Origin: Viscum album
Lineage: Eukaryota; Streptophyta; Magnoliopsida; Santalales; Viscaceae
Length of the DNA: 64,000 nt
Direction: 5' to 3'
Assembly (NCBI GenBank): GCA_963277665.1
Contig: OY728122.1
Location: 2,122,032,024-2,122,096,023 of the forward strand
Shown one piece after another: positions 39,849 to 51,679 of the stretch; within the stretch, counting starts at the first letter, position 1, and the number at the start of each line of letters is the position of its first letter. Under the pieces are notes generated by a model. It had not been told where the DNA came from and ran no database searches. It saw nothing but the letters and a program-made list of their open reading frames with translations. A program made the translations under genes and the position numbers.

Positions 39849-42760
39849 TATCACGAACCAAATATGGTCTCCACTGAAACGGGCACCAAACCTAGACCAG
39901 GAAAAGTCCCTAAGGGAATTAGCGATCACCACGGCCTGGAACAAGTTCCTAGGTATCACAAAATGAGAATTGGGAATAATTTACCTGAGTTTATAATCAT
40001 AAATCAACAAATGAATCCCATAAAAATCAGGATTTTTAAAACCAAACAATCATTTACAAAAAATCAGAGTTAAATTACAAAGTTTAAAACAACTCACCTT
40101 GACTATAACAAAGGGAAAAAACAAAAAGGAAATTCCTAAAGCCGTCTTGTCATGGGGAACCACCCTCAATCCATCTCCACAATACATCACCACCAAGGAC
40201 ATGTGAGAAACCTGAACCACACGCACTGAAAACTTTACCCAACCTGTGAAAAAAACACCAAGTCTACTTACACCCAAGGGTGTAAGTAGTATTTTATACA
40301 ACACCCAGTAGGATACCACCACTAAGAGATTCCATGTGAAAAATAGTCAAAGACAAAAGGATTTCAAGTTTTCATAAACAGGAAATGCTAGTTACAATTT
40401 ATAAAAGATGAAACATAAAAAAGTAAAATAGTTTTCAAGTGGGGTATCATTAAGAATCAACACTTTTGAAAATAATTTCAACACTATTGAATTTTACATC
40501 CAACCATACTGTATTTTTATGGTAAGAACAATGTAACTAATGAACACAAGCAATAGAAAATAACCCTGAGGCACTAGCTCGCTGTGGGTCTCAGGTTCCT
40601 CATATCTCGGTGAGAGTAACCATCAAAATATTCATTCTCATGTAGGAACCACTAGTATCGAACATACCCATAACCTAGTGGTCCCCAATAATCATCATTA
40701 TAGTTTAGTTATTATTGTATACATTAATCTTGCTATGTGAAACTGTGGCCAAACCCCACATATTTACTAGCATACTAGTGCATGTTACCCACCTAGATAC
40801 TCGAGTTTCCCTCTTGTGCTCAAACAAGTTCAAAAGGAAAATAAATATTATTTTTACATGAAAATATCACTTCCACATAACATATTCACTAGACATCCCA
40901 CATATACATCACACAGGTCACAAAATCCACTTTTTCATTCAAATTTATTTTGAAATCTAACTCACACCTAAATAGCCCACAACACATTTTGCACATCTTT
41001 TACAATTCAAATAATACTTTAACAACATTGTAAAATATTTCCCAAGATTTTAAACATCACATAACAGCCCACTCAGATGTTACATAATACCCTTTTCATA
41101 AACAATGTCCATTTTTCACATCACACTCACACAAAACAGCCTGAAAACATATTTCACACCCACATCACAATTTTATAAATCACCTTGACAAATTAAAAAG
41201 CATCCCCAAAAAGTTTTCCATAAAATTTGACCACTTTAGAGTTCAAAACGTTATTTTAAAAACTTCCTACCACCAAATCTAAACATAATCAACCATTTAA
41301 CACTTTGTGTAACTCATTAAATCATTTACAATTTCCATAAGACCAACCCAATGGGTATAAATAGGTTTTCCCAAAAAACCCAATTCCAAATCCACTTTCA
41401 AATCCGAAATCACACCAATACCAATCCAAATCATAATTTTAATGTCTATAAATATTAATTTAACCACTATAAAGTATTTTAAAGTCACCTCAAAAAATAC
41501 CACAAAAGATGCACATGAAAAACAAACATTCTCCTAAAACACTTTCTAGAGGAATTACATGGTTTCACATATAAAACCCATTAAACAACCCTATTTTAAA
41601 CCCAAAGTCACACCAAGACCCTAAATAAGTAGAATTGGAATCCCAACATGATTTAGTACACCAATTTAAAATGATATAAAACACACCAAAACATTACCCC
41701 AAGGGTTACACATGAAAAACACCAAATTTCAAACTAAAATGAAATTATAAAATTAAATGCTTAACCATAAACCTTTTTTGCACCACACACAGCATTTGAG
41801 GAATACTAAAAATAAGTAATTCAAGAAAACTAACTCATCTATAAATGATTACTCATTGAATCACCTACTGAAAGTGCCGAAACCTTCAAATATTTGTGTG
41901 AAACATCAACCACACTACCACCGCACCTCAAAGAAGTGAAAAGAAACCTAAAACCTCTAGATTTTACCCAGATGAAAGGAAGATAGTCCATAGTCACGAT
42001 TTCTATCTTCTTGACATTTTAGAACACATTAAAGGGTGAAACAAACCCCAAGGAAAGAGCAAAAATCAAAGGGGGAAAGACTTACTAGTAGAAATCTTGA
42101 AGAAATCCCGCTAAATCCACCAAAATATGAATCTCTATGTAACATAAAATGGTAAGTATGATCGAAGAAGTCATATTAGGTCATGTGGGGATGGAAATGG
42201 GGGAACAAGAGTGAAAATTGAAGGAGATATGAAAGAATCGTTTTACCTCTTCAAATCTGGTCGATTTGAGAAATATTAAGAAATATGTCCCTAATCCGTG
42301 GGGGAGATGAGATCCAAATAAAAAAACTAGATAATTGGAGTGAGCCTCAGGTTTTTGGGTTAGAGTAGGAGGTAGAATCACCAAAAAATAGTAAACAATG
42401 AATGAGATATTTAATATGTTAAAAAATAATTTAAATTAAGAAATGGGATTACGGGCAGGCGCAATACCTTAATAAAAACCCAAATCCATCATTATTATGG
42501 ATTCGTATGTGGACCAAATGGATATGGTGATTTTAATATACCCGGTTAGTCCAATTTGGAAGTGTAATGGGCGTATAATATTTAAAATTGAAGGATTTAT
42601 AAAAGAAAAAAATATTATTTTTAAATCATGATATGGGTTCCCAGGTTGGCCCAAATTTTGAAAACCTGTCCTTTCAATAAAAATTCATAAGAAACCCAAA
42701 AAATGAAGAAATAATGGAAATTAAATGAAAATTAATTCTAAATAAGTCATGTATATAATA
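39849..42760 (-). repeat. 5' LTR of the 33710-42760 element
   Basis: Parallel to 33710-36636 over its full length (2912 against 2927 bases). Ends have drifted: TATCACG for TGTCAGG and ATAATA for GTTACA. The right target duplication GGTGT follows at 42761-42765. Confidence 0.85.
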
Positions 42761-42765
42761 GGTGT

Positions 42766-45700
42766 GAAGACAACATGTATCATTATATCTCCAATAATGT
42801 TCAATCAGCAAATGATCCTTGAGATTTATCATATAGGGACCCAAATGATTGTATTCTAACTATACTACCCAACAAAAACAAATGATAGGTATTATTAAAA
42901 ATGTTTTATTTCCAAACTCAAGTAGTATTAAAATGTAATAAAACACAAACACTATCATATATACTAAAATAATATTTGATACGACTGTATCACAACCCTC
43001 CTCTCATAGAACACATTTCAAACTATAAGTAAATACAAGAGTGACCCCCAAAGCCCACCTCCAATAGGTTATGCAATTGAGACAAGACATGGGTTTATAT
43101 ATACTCAGAGATAGGATAAAGTAACCACAAAAAACACCCTAATATAATATATTCTTCTAAAAATTATTTATAATATAAAATACAATTGAATCTATAATGC
43201 CTTAAAATTTCATACAATAACATGATCTATAAAATTGAATACCAAAAGAACTCATAATGTAATGATACCTATAATTATCATGATCTCACAAAGAGTTTAC
43301 ATTATAGTCTTATTAAACAATACCTTCCTATAATCCCATAAATTTATATATATATATATATATATTCGGGTAAAAATAATCATCTAATGAATAGAAATAT
43401 CCCCAAAACCTGTCATTAAAATGTATATGAAACTAATGGTTGCCTCAGTGATCCAACATTCAAAACAAATATTCCCCAGTAGTATGCTAAAGATAACCCA
43501 TCGACATTAAGTATAATGTAGTCAATATCAAATATATGAAATATAATAGAATATAAAAATATTGTATATTAATGTATATTACAACCAAATCCTCATTGAT
43601 AAAAATACTCTAATGATCTCATGAACTATGTCTAGGAGTTCTTGTCCCTTTAATATCAATATAAATACAATCCTTATAACACATGATAGCCATAATATTG
43701 TATCTATATCAAAATAACCCATAACATATTTCCACATCACATCCCCAAAACAAATTTTCATAAGATAATAGTTATATAATCCAGAAGGACATTAACCATG
43801 AAAGATTCTATTACTATGAATGTTATTAACCATGAAACATTATCAAAACAACATCATAGGTACACTAGCTTTAAAAAATTACATGAAATGGACAATTAAT
43901 TAATTCTTTGAAGTCCTGGATAGGTGTAACTATGTAGATAATATTATTAAAATAGATGTAGAATCCTAAATTGAAATAATGGACCACAAAACATGAGTTA
44001 GTATATCAAAATCATCCAGATAATGATAAAAATTATCCAATACGTGATAGAAAAGAATTATTGTCTAGATGTGGATAATTGAATCATATAATATATTATA
44101 ATGATGAAAAAAATTTAATTTAAAATCAAAACCATTATATAATTAAATTTTGAACATTTTCATTGCATTATGCTATCCCAATTAGGAATTCATACCTCAC
44201 TTCTCTATAAATACCTAGATTTCAATCCATGTAGTTTCAAAGAAATCATTGAATGATTTTTCAATGTGTGACCTTCACCAAAAAACACAAACTTACTAAA
44301 GATTTATAGTGAAACCATTGGCATTAAACTCAAATTTTATTAACCCAAAGATAAAAATCATAAAATAACTCAATCCACCATATCCCCATAATCCTAAAAA
44401 TGGAAAAACCTAAATGAAACCCCATATCCAAAACCTACATGATGATATAGAATAATAATGATGTAGGAGACATTCTTTAATATTATAAATTTTATCATTA
44501 CACCAAAATAAAACACCTCACTCAATGACCTGTTTCTCCCAAATAGATTAAATAAAAATAATATTCCATAGGATAATCCCCATTCCAAACACAAACCCAT
44601 ACACTGCAATTCATAAAACCTAAATGTGGTCTAGATATACTGCTCCTCTATGCCTCAATTAAACTAATTCATCGTTCAATTATTTATCCATATATCTAAA
44701 AAACTTTTATAATTGATAATTATGAAAGGGCAACATTGTTACCTCATCTTCCACAATTAAAAATCCCCTAAACACCCATAACCCATGGGAAAAAATGTAA
44801 ATGTATGAGATAATCTAAACCCTTTTTGAAAAAAAAAACATTTCTCAAGAGGTTTTGATAATCACTTTTTCTACCAAAACACTATTGCATTTTATTTTCA
44901 TAATATGGATGATGACCACTAATTTTCCTTGGTAAATATCAAGCTCCATCTATCGTATCTTGAATGTACTAGAAAACCTATAAAATAAATACATTACACT
45001 AATATAATTTCATGAAACATTAAATTGAATATATATTCATAAATTTTGGTGAAAACCCAAATTATAATATAATATAATAAAATTATGAAAAACAAGATCC
45101 TAAAATGAATTAATATTCCAAAATAATAATTATTCCAATAGTAAATATAATATTTCTTTTAAATAATAAAAATATAATTATTTGTTTAAAATCCAATTAA
45201 TATTCAATTAAGGTATATCCTAATTAGAAATATCCTAAATCCAACTACATAGTTTTGTAAGAGACAAAATTCCTATGATATAACATATAATTATAATAGA
45301 ATTATTTAATAATGATACATATTCCCAATATTTTCCTATAAATTAATTTTACCGGAAAAAATGGGAATGAATCCTAAAAAGTGTAATTATCATGACTAAT
45401 AAAAATATAATTAGAATAATGTAAAACTTTCTATAAGAGTATATTATATAAATAGATTCCTATGGACCTTTAAAAATGTAATATATCTTACATGATAAAT
45501 ATAAGAAAAAAATTGATTCTACGGTCTCATGGGAAAATATAATGTAATGTTAAAGTAGAATTATTTGAAATTTGGTATGGAATCCATGATAAAAATTCCA
45601 AAAATATGTGAAAAACGAAAAAACATTTTTAAATTTCATGTGTAAGTGAATGTAAAGAATAAGTTTTTTGTGAGATTAACACATTGTGTAAAACATTGAA

Positions 45701-46498
45701 TGATTCACATTAGTTAAATAATATAATATACAATGTATACCATGATAATTCCAACTAGTTCTATATACTCTGATGACTACTGCTACATAAATTTCTTAAT
45801 AAGAGAAATTGGTTGAGGGAAAATTAAGGGGGATAATATAATATAAATTAGTGGAATGTCAAACATAGAGATAACTATACTCTTAATATATCCCATCCAT
45901 AAATATAATTATAATAAATTTACAAATAATTGTACCATAAATATAGTTTACTCTGTAATTCTTTTCTTAATTTTTTTCTATTCCAGTATCTTCTCTTAAA
46001 TAAATTTTCACATTATTAATATTTCCATTGGGGAACACTATAAATAAACCCCCATATTATCTATAAATTTAGATAATTGAACTCACATAGTCCTATAAGA
46101 CAATAAAATTTTAATTCATCAAATTAAATGTATAGTAATAGGTATTTTAATATTAATAATTCATTAATAAAATCCAAAAAATATATTCCACATTAAATAT
46201 GAAAAATAAAACAATTCAAAGACTTAAAAAAACCATGCCTCATTTTTAATACAAATAAATAAATTATTCCTGACGTATTAACAATAAAACACATATATTA
46301 TACATCCAATCCCCATAACTCTATGGTAATTATTCACTCTCCACTATTAATTCACCATTTGATCTAATATAATATCATTTAATGGGAACATTAATTCTAT
46401 TTGTAAATTTTCCCTATAATTTGAAACATTTATTTCTTATAAATATCAGTTATAAATTTTATGTTATAAATGTTCAAACACATTTACTATATTAAATT
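42766..46498. other. Unassigned AT-rich region
   Basis: 3.7 kb with very few G/C runs and no open frame with a recognisable motif. It should be the continuation of the decayed minus-strand gypsy region at 28761-33709. A (TA)n run lies at about 43344-43365. A TATA-like CTCTATAAATACC occurs at about 44199-44211 on the + strand, but nothing around it supports a promoter. The LTR of the next element starts at 46499. Confidence 0.5.
43344..43365. repeat. (TA)n microsatellite
   Basis: About eleven uninterrupted TA units before TTCGGG. Confidence 0.85.
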
Positions 46499-48563
46499 TG
46501 TAACACCCTAATATTTCATAGTACATTATCCCTTCAATGTAATTTGATAACTTGCGCTACACACAACACTGAGTTCGAGCGCGCCACGACTTACCAAACT
46601 AGCCATTCAAAAAGTGGTTATGAATAGTATTAACTTCATTTTTAATTTTATATATATCCTATATAATTTTAACATTTATATTTTCTATTTCTTATTCATA
46701 ATATAATGACAAATTCATTTTTCAGATAAAAGAATCATTTTTCAAAAAATTCAATTTTACCACCTATTTAATGGAGAATCCTTTTTCAAACAAATATTTT
46801 TCACTTTTATATATTAAACTTAATTAAATTAAATTATTCTTTATGATAGGGATATAAAAATTTAGTTTGGATAAATTTTTGGCACATTTCTAATAAAATT
46901 CATATTTTGATGAATAGTGAAAATACAAAATTTTAATTGAAATCAACATTTTTAATAAAAATAATTTATAGTGTTAAATTATACTTGAGAGTGTTTTGGA
47001 AGCATAATTAGATTATATTTTTTTAATTTAATAAAAATTTAGGTAATTAAAAGTAATTTCACATTTAAATTTCACATAAACACATGTCTGTCTTTTGACA
47101 GTTTTTTTGTTAAAACCCACTTTTTGGTTTTGAAAATAGGAATTAAATTTAAATTAATTATTGAAACATATATGTTTTGAATTTGGTAAAATATAATTCA
47201 TTTTTTAATTTTTAATATCAAAATTATCTCAGGGTAATTTTATAGAATTTTTCTAAAAACATTCAATTTTGGATGAATAGTGAAAACACTACGTTATTGT
47301 TTAAAATCGACTTTTTATTTAAATAATTATTAATTTTATTTAAGTTTATTTTAATTCAATATATATATATATATAACCTATATATGTTCAATTTAATTCA
47401 TTGAAGACATTTTATAATAAAATTAGATTTATAAATTTTTATTGATTTTTTTACCATCTTTAACCAGTTTCTAGGAGCATTTTCAAATATGAATAAAACA
47501 TAATTTTACCACTTCTGTTAGTTGAATTTCAAAAAACTGAAAGACAAGATTGGTATTATTAAGTCAACAAGATGAAAATAAATATTTGTGAATGTAACTT
47601 TTGACTTTTATTTACTACTGTTAAATGTAAATAGGGTAATTAAAGGTAAAAATGATATTATAATTACCCTAACACATGTCATAATTATATTGGATATGTT
47701 TAATTAGATCCAAAACAACCTTAGGAATAAAATATTATCCTTTTGGTCCAATTGGATTAGATTATGACATTTATTATAATTTCATTTAAAGAAGAGTTAA
47801 AAGTGTTAAATTAAAAGTTTAATAAGTAAACCATTTTTAATAAAGGGTTATACATAAAATAAATTTGACCATAAATATCAATTAGATAGATAAAAATATT
47901 TTCTACATCATGGTATTTTATTTATAATTTTTAGACATTATATAATTAAATTTATTTTTGACCCAATGATGATGTAGTAATTACGTTATTAATGAAAGAA
48001 TCAAATAAATGGTATTATAAATATTAAAATAAATAAACTTTCAATGTTTTGATGACATAAAAAAATTTAATAGGTTAATATGATATGTTAGGGTTGATTA
48101 AATGTATTTGTTTCTAAATAATCATGTTGTTATGACTTTCACATAAACAAAATACCAAATAGTGTTAAAATTGACTAAATTGTTTTTTAGAAACAAATAT
48201 GATATTATTGGTCGATATAATTTTCCTAAAAATATAAGGTTTAGAAAAAGGTCTTAATTAATATTATATATGTAATTAATTAACCACTTGAGGTTATATT
48301 GAATGTTTAGAGTATTTTTATTAACCATATAGTCTAGGAATATAAGACGACACGGTAAAAGATAAACTATTTAACAAAGGGTTAAATCTAAATGATAAGG
48401 TTAAAATGGTAACCTAAACATGTCAAAACCCTATTTGTTGGCAAGATATTGACCCATAACCAACTAAGTCTCGAAATAATTCTTTTCTATCCATTATAAA
48501 CCGAATATGATTGTATAATAAATTAATATTTTATTCTTTTCCTAAAGTGACTCTCTCCCCTCT

Positions 48564-48573
48564 TATAAAAGGG
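48564..48573 (+). promoter_or_regulatory. TATA box of the 46499 element LTR
   Basis: TATAAAAGGG in the context CCCCTCTTATAAAAGGGTACTTCCCC, a strong plant TATA consensus about halfway through the LTR. Confidence 0.75.
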
Positions 48574-48839
48574 TACTTCCCCTTCTCTCAAAATCGCTTA
48601 TTAAAAGCCATTTGGATCGACAAACCCTTTAAACAATATCCTCCCTACTTCCCTCAAATCAACCTAGAGTACTTACTTTGATCATAAATCCAACCTATGG
48701 AGCCTGTTTGATCAACTCAAAAGGAAACACTAGAAGAAGAGGTGATAATTTCACCACCGTCTTTCATGTACTTTTCTTCTTCCACATCCACTTTATTTGT
48801 TGTTTCCATACAAAAATAATAACTCTAGTACCTAATAAA

Positions 48840-49160
48840 TGTTGTGTTATTATTATAAATATGGTACAACTATATTCGTTATTCTACCCATCCTATAAAT
48901 GACAAAGTCACCATATGTGTGTACGTACGGCTTACCCCCTCCACGTCGTCTTGTAGTTTGATATTCAAAAACTTCATTATTTGGATGGGTATAATAATGA
49001 GTATAACTGATTTAAATAATAATTATAACATGTTAATGATTCTTTATATGTGATATATTGTCCAATTATATACGATTTCACCATCAAAAGAATGATATTG
49101 TCGCTCGTGCGTACGTACGGCTTACCGTCTCCACGACGTGATGAGATTTCATTTTCCATC
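48840..49160 (+). repeat. Inverted repeat pair and duplicated GTACGTACGGCTTACC block downstream of the promoter
   Basis: 48867-48893 (ending TTATTCTACCCATCC) is the imperfect reverse complement of 48983-49009 (GGATGGGTATAATAA...), and the similarity extends about 30 bases outward on each side. Between the arms lies GTGTACGTACGGCTTACC with CTCCACGTCG. A second copy of this block (GCGTACGTACGGCTTACC, then CTCCACGACG) is at about 49108-49138. The region starts some 275 bases after the TATA box and would be in the transcript. The two short open frames here (48678-48902 plus, 48977-49168 minus) end in similar peptides only because of the inverted repeat. Confidence 0.65.
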
Positions 49161-50121
49161 ATAACCATTCAAAAATAATTTTCGTTTGATTATTAAAAAT
49201 AATGTTTAAAGACTTTTTATCATTATTTATATGAATAAAATACATCTGATCCATAACAAACATGACTTACATAACAAAACATATAAAGTAAAGAGAATCT
49301 GTTAACACCCGAAACAATGATATTTCTAAAATTTTATTAACGAAGTGATGTTAGAAGATCATATGTGATATGATATTTATATATGTTGTTCTTGTATAAT
49401 TTAATGAAAATTATTTAACTATTATATAAGAGGATAATGTAGCCTCGACCAAGGAAAAGTACAAGGTAAGGGTTAATTTCACAATCCCTTTATTATCTGA
49501 GGTTGTTTTTACTTGAGTATCTACTGAAACATATTTATTATCCTTGTCCACATTTCATAAAAGAGTTTTAAAAGGGATTCTTTTTAAGGGACCCTTTTAC
49601 TAAAACATCATTTTAAATGTTTTAAAGATTTATTATTTTAAACCTTTCACATAAATGTCCATGTTTTCAAAATGGTTCTACGGATTTATTTATAGGGACA
49701 TGAATGTTTTAAAAAGTTAATTCCTTTAAAATGTTTCAAAGTGGTATAGGAAACTTTTATTCAAAATTATATTTTAAATGACATACTTTATAAATTATGT
49801 GAATTTTAAATGATTTCATTAAAAACGGATATTTCTCTAAAGGATCTTTACTGATCATTTTCAACTATGTAAACATCCTTTACGGGATATTATTCTTGAT
49901 CGATGTTGATTTATTATTATACAAATCACCCATATTGTATTGAAGGTTTTATGAAATGATTTTCTGTAGATGTTTTATTCTTATACTATTCATGGTTTAT
50001 AGATAATGTATTGACATTTCATATGCTAGTTTTAATATGAATGTTTATGTTATGCTTAAACCTTTTCATATTGGGAATGCTTTGGACATAGTAAGTGAAG
50101 GGTGGATCCCGCTATAGCTCC

Positions 50122-50148
50122 TCGATACATCGGTAGGTCTCATGAGAC
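50122..50148 (+). other. R/U5 palindromes of the 46499 element
   Basis: TCGATACATCGG (near-palindrome) and GTCTCATGAGAC (perfect), the same two dyads in the same relative order and orientation as in the array LTRs. Confidence 0.75.
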
Positions 50149-50728
50149 TAACTAGTGTCGTCGTACAAGGCCTTGGAAAAATTTTATTTGTAGTCTTGGC
50201 ACAAGGCCTTGACTATGTGGTAATGATGTCTGGAATTATGCATTCTATCATTTGGAAATTGGCTATTGATATTGCATGTGACAATTTGACTAGTAGAATA
50301 TCCATGTGAATATGTAAATTGAATTATTTGATATATATTGGCCATATTATGCATGAATTTATGATTAAAAGGATTATTTTTTAGTCATATACATTGAATT
50401 TAATATTTGTGCTTATTTATGAAAGTTTCCTCTATATTGTTATCCTTATTGATTATTTGAGCTCACCCCTTTCTATGTTTTATTTTTCCAGGATGCGAAG
50501 AAGTATATTATGAATGACCTACAGTGATAGTCAAAGGGATATGAATGTGGTCAATGGATATAATGTTGTTGTCGTTTTTCATTTTATAATATAATGTAAA
50601 ACTTATGAATGTATCAAGTACTTCCATTACTACTAAACATATCTCCCTTTCAGGATTTTATCAATTCTGATCATGCCAATGTATTAAAATAATGCTCCGA
50701 CTCTGGGATTCTGGGTCAGGGCATTATA

Positions 50729-50742
50729 GTTGGTATCGGAGG
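50729..50742 (+). promoter_or_regulatory. Primer-binding site of the 46499 element
   Basis: GTTGGTATCGGAGG right after the LTR end, matching initiator tRNA-Met with A-to-G at one position. Confidence 0.78.
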
Positions 50743-50879
50743 AATTTTAGAACATACCTTGGAAACTAGATTTAGAAAAACTCTGATTATGGAACATTAC
50801 CCTAAGATTGACTTTGAGTATTAGTATAGATGAACTTCATGAATTTTTGTAATGTAGATATATTTGGTAATTTCCAAGC

Positions 50880-50990
50880 AATAAATCCCTGTCTGGATAT
50901 GAGCGGGTTGTGGCGGCTCTGGCACAGATGTGCGTAGGAGTGAAAACTCAAACAATGAGTTTTGGGATTGACCCCTGGGGTATCCTAGCC
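50880..50990 (+). other. Conserved leader block of the array family
   Basis: CCCTGTCTGGATA, GGCGGCTCTGGCACAGATG and GGAGTGAAAACTC follow in order. The same words occur on the minus strand in all three array internals (about 9030-9160, 14500-14610, 19950-20090). This stretch stays similar where neighbouring sequence has diverged. It may be the start of Gag or a packaging leader; I cannot read one consistent frame through it. Confidence 0.6.
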
Positions 50991-51137
50991 CATGAAAACG
51001 GACCTTAGTGCACTATTGGTTACGAAACTCCCAAGGGATATGCTTTGGATATTTTTTAATTCGTGTTTGGTATTTTAAAAGTTTGGAATTATGAATTGTG
51101 ATTCATAAAATAACCTTGTGTATTCCATTGTTTAGGA

Positions 51138-51673
51138 TTGTCTCCTAGTAGAAGAAATGAGAATTCTAGCAATACACATGATCGAAATATTAATGATCAT
51201 ATCATTCAAGGTATTAAGCCAACATTTAAAAGGGAAATAGTCTCCCATTTATTCTCATCGTATGAAGAAATAGTATCCTGTGTTAATAAGATATGTAAAG
51301 AATTCTCTGAGCCCTATGGCTTATAAGGGATGCAATAGAAGAAAAGGATAGAAGAGAGAAATATGGATAATGGGAAGAGGGGAAATGAGGATTTTCCCAT
51401 ATATGATCACTATGGAAAAATAACCTTAGTAAATGCTTAATGATAATGGGAGTGAGTTATAAGTGTGGAGAAAAAGGAAACCAAGTATGTGATTTCAAGG
51501 TTAAGAAAAAAATTTCAAATGTACAATGTTTCATCTGCAAGGAGTTGGGACACTACGCGAATCAATGTCCAAATCATCAGAGTATTTCACAAATACTTTT
51601 ATTGGATAATAATCAAGTTATGATACTACTGAAGATGAAGAGGAATGATTATAGTTCTTATTTTTTTAATTAA
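51138..51673 (+). pseudogene. gag: Gag C-terminal remnant with zinc knuckles
   Basis: The first frame reads SPSRRNENSSNTHD and GIKPTFKREIVSHLFSSYEE, the end of the gypsy Gag domain, before a TAA at 51327. After a gap with several stops (first knuckle decayed to YDHYGK) the frame at 51440-51673 holds SYKCGEKGNQVCDF (second knuckle without its histidine) and CFICKELGHYANQC, a complete C-x2-C-x4-H-x4-C knuckle. Such knuckles bind the element RNA. It is the best preserved Gag tail of the family here, but still broken. Confidence 0.72.
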
Positions 51674-51679
51674 ATTAGT

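Larger units (their letters stand above)
33710..42760 (-). mobile_element. Deleted Ty3/gypsy chromodomain-type element, minus strand
   Basis: Two long direct repeats, 33710-36636 and 39849-42760, flank a 3.2-kb internal segment. Minus-strand order: 5' LTR (39849-42760), PBS (39835-39848), internal with a chromodomain remnant (38059-38286), PPT (about 36637-36648), 3' LTR (33710-36636). The internal segment is far shorter than a complete gypsy gag-pol. I cannot find RT or integrase core, so most of gag-pol is deleted and it behaves like a large non-autonomous derivative. LTR starts (TGTAACATCC) and the purine tract are those usual for Tekay/Del-like elements. Confidence 0.82.
46499..50728 (+). 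repeat. 5' LTR of the 46499 element
   Basis: It starts TGTAACACCC and ends GGGCATTATA beside the primer site. A GC-richer block at about 46550-46600 (GAGTTCGAGCGCGCC) is shared with the 3' LTR, where it reads GAGTTCGAGCACACC (53085-53100): both CpGs became CpA. The TATA box is at 48564-48573. Inverted and direct repeats lie at 48840-49160, and palindromes at 50122-50148. At 4.23 kb this is long for a plant LTR. Confidence 0.82.

Noticed and set aside
43344..43365. TA run as a replication or regulatory element
   Set aside because: Simple microsatellite; similar runs occur at 19040 and 47361 with no shared context.
44199..44211. CTCTATAAATACC as the promoter of an unseen gene
   Set aside because: No open frame, leader or conserved copy follows; chance is likely in such AT-rich DNA.
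48678..49168. Two short frames with similar ends as a duplicated gene
   Set aside because: The similarity comes from the inverted repeat read on opposite strands.
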